From Saprospiraceae bacterium (lineage in GTDB: Bacteria; Bacteroidota; Bacteroidia; Chitinophagales; Saprospiraceae), in NCBI GenBank assembly GCA_022842725.1, contig JALHOZ010000003.1:1-64000 (forward strand): 64,000 nucleotides of DNA, given 5' to 3'. Shown in pieces: positions 62,652 to 64,000 of the stretch. The notes below the pieces were generated by a model. It made no database searches and had not been told where the DNA came from. It saw nothing but the letters and a program-made list of their open reading frames with translations. Both the position numbers and the translations under genes were made by a program. The stretch's first letter is position 1. The number at the start of each line of letters is the position of its first letter.

Positions 62652-64000
62652 ATGGGAAAGTATCCAACAATTTTGTTTTTTTTGATGTTCCTCACAGGCA
62701 GTTTGTTTGCTCAGATTGATCCCGATAAAAATTACACCTATGAAGAACTGAATAATATCCTGGAAAATGCCCGGATCAACAAAGATCAGAAAACGCTGAG
62801 TAAGGTATATTTTTTGTTGGCAGAATATGAAGACAAACAATTCGGAAACTACGATAAAGCGTTGGAATATTTTTCCCGGGCAAAACAATATTATCAAATA
62901 TTGGGAGACAGCTTTCAGGTCAGCAAAACCCAACACGCTATCAGTAAAAAATATATAAAAACAGGTTTTTACAATGAAGCTGAATCCATATTAAAAAGTC
63001 TGTTGAAAAAACCTTATGCTGAAAATTATCCGGAAAATAAATCCTGGATACTTTTTGAATTGGCAGAACTACAAAAATTAAAAGGTGATCAATATGCGGC
63101 GCTGCAATTTATGGACCAATCAAAAGCCGTAAATAATTTTAATGGTAATACGCTCCTCGAAGCAAGGTATAATTTAGGAAAAATTGATTCTTATGTTTAT
63201 TTTAATGACCTGGATAGTGCTTTAATTTCAGCATTTAACGCCTTTACTGTCAGCAATAACATTAAAAACATGGAACTATTGTCTGAATCGCTTTTCTACA
63301 TCGGTTATATCAATAAATTACAAAAGAATTATCCCAATGCTATCAAATATTTATTAAAATCACAAGCCCTTATTCCTTACAAAGATTATGACATCAACAG
63401 AAAAAAAATCTATGAGGAATTAGCCAATTCTTACGAACTACTCAGCGATTTTAAATCTGCACTCATTTATAAAAAGAAATATACTTCGCTGAACGACAGT
63501 ATTTTAAATCAGGCTAGGATAGAATCTATTTCCAACCTGGCACTAAAATACGGAACAAAAGAAAAAGAATCCAACATCAAACTTTTGGAAATCGACAAAC
63601 AATATGCCGATTTAAGAAATAAACAACAACGAAGAGCCCTGTATTTTCTGGCTGGCGGTCTCTTTTTAGCTTTGATTTTTTTATATTTTCTCAAAAGATT
63701 TTATGACCAAAGAATTACCACAAGCAATATTATAAACCTACAAAGAGAAGAAATCAATCAACGCAAAATCAAAGAACTTGAAGATGAAATCAAGATTGCC
63801 AGCATGCATTCTGTGATCGAAGGACAGGAAATCGAAAGAGAAAGAATTGCCAAAGAACTTCATGATAGTCTGGGAGGTCTTTTGAGCACCATCAAGCTTC
63901 AGATCGATAATGCCAAAACTTCTCCTTTTGATGAAAATAAAGCCGTATTCAACAGGGCTCACGAACTGATTGATACTGCCGTAGAAGAAGTACGGACTAT
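62652..64000 (+). CDS. TPR-containing histidine kinase (HisKA_3), 3' end outside window
   Basis: A frame of 449 codons, open to the window edge, starting at ATG 62652 with a signal peptide (TGSLFAQIDP). The sensor part is a series of TPR-like helices (residues about 30-290; e.g. DKQFGNYDKALEYFSRAKQY and ALISAFNAFTVSNN), then one membrane helix (ALYFLAGGLFLALIFLYFL, about 329-347), a coiled coil, and the dimerisation/phosphoacceptor motif ERIAKELHDSLGGLLSTIK with His404. This is the NarL-type (HPK7) layout; the ATPase domain lies beyond 64000. Such kinases usually pair with a LuxR-type regulator. The lack of a recognised box upstream leaves its promoter open. Confidence 0.88.
   Translation, partial: MGKYPTILFFLMFLTGSLFAQIDPDKNYTYEELNNILENARINKDQKTLSKVYFLLAEYEDKQFGNYDKALEYFSRAKQYYQILGDSFQVSKTQHAISKKYIKTGFYNEAESILKSLLKKPYAENYPENKSWILFELAELQKLKGDQYAALQFMDQSKAVNNFNGNTLLEARYNLGKIDSYVYFNDLDSALISAFNAFTVSNNIKNMELLSESLFYIGYINKLQKNYPNAIKYLLKSQALIPYKDYDINRKKIYEELANSYELLSDFKSALIYKKKYTSLNDSILNQARIESISNLALKYGTKEKESNIKLLEIDKQYADLRNKQQRRALYFLAGGLFLALIFLYFLKRFYDQRITTSNIINLQREEINQRKIKELEDEIKIASMHSVIEGQEIERERIAKELHDSLGGLLSTIKLQIDNAKTSPFDENKAVFNRAHELIDTAVEEVRT

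Noticed and set aside
1-64000. tRNA, rRNA, CRISPR arrays, complete insertion sequences, prophage, restriction-modification or biosynthetic cluster
   Set aside because: I looked for cloverleaf-like segments, regularly spaced direct repeats, transposase motifs and defence genes and found none that could be supported.

Overview
The window looks like a chromosomal segment of an AT-rich member of the Bacteroidota, most likely in or near the Saprospiraceae. The lineage call is an inference from four signs. Several large secreted proteins end in a type IX secretion (T9SS) type-A sorting domain, and the T9SS protein PorQ is encoded. There are many Cys-lipoproteins and a TonB receptor with a carboxypeptidase-like N-terminal domain. 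Bacillithiol synthesis (bshA) is present. Many genes carry the Bacteroidota -7 promoter box TAnnTTTG. No rRNA, tRNA, CRISPR array, phage or complete insertion sequence was seen.

Layout. 1-8 kb: the 3' part of a DUF2851 gene; a thioredoxin-like lipoprotein with a Cys-rich barrel protein; clpB; then a DUF4271 membrane protein, hemD and a Nudix hydrolase. 8-19.2 kb: a PNGase F-like T9SS cargo, a monooxygenase-fold protein, radC, a cystathionine gamma-synthase/lyase, a lipoprotein, a POT peptide transporter with a GT2 glycosyltransferase, and aspartate kinase. 19.4-31 kb: a looser, accessory-looking region with large intergenic gaps. It holds a LamG lipoprotein, a barrel plus lipoprotein pair, a 1068-aa T9SS cargo, an orphan lipoprotein and a secreted metallophosphatase. 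The gaps contain degenerate REP-like hairpins and a palindromic repeat present twice. 31-37 kb: selO, then a TolC/permease/adaptor/ATPase exporter operon whose ATPase gene is frameshifted. 37-47.5 kb: a T9SS cargo with BNR-like repeats and a PA domain, a trkA-trkH-DUF1572-SDR operon, a MORN-like lipoprotein translationally coupled to porQ, and an MscS channel. 47.8-64 kb: asnB, a TonB receptor with a beta-helix lipoprotein, a retropepsin-like protein, an Omp28-like T9SS cargo, pth, a reprolysin-like metalloprotease, bshA and a TPR histidine kinase cut by the window edge.

Functionally this is mostly housekeeping (protein quality control, heme, amino acids, K+ uptake, translation) interleaved with a large envelope and secretion repertoire. 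The points most worth following are: the Cys-rich barrel beside a WCGWC lipoprotein; the hairpin between the beta-helix lipoprotein and its TonB receptor; the coupled MORN lipoprotein and porQ; the frameshifted exporter ATPase; and the TACAA-loop hairpin family in the accessory gaps. I did not find a clear-cut new defence or biosynthetic system.
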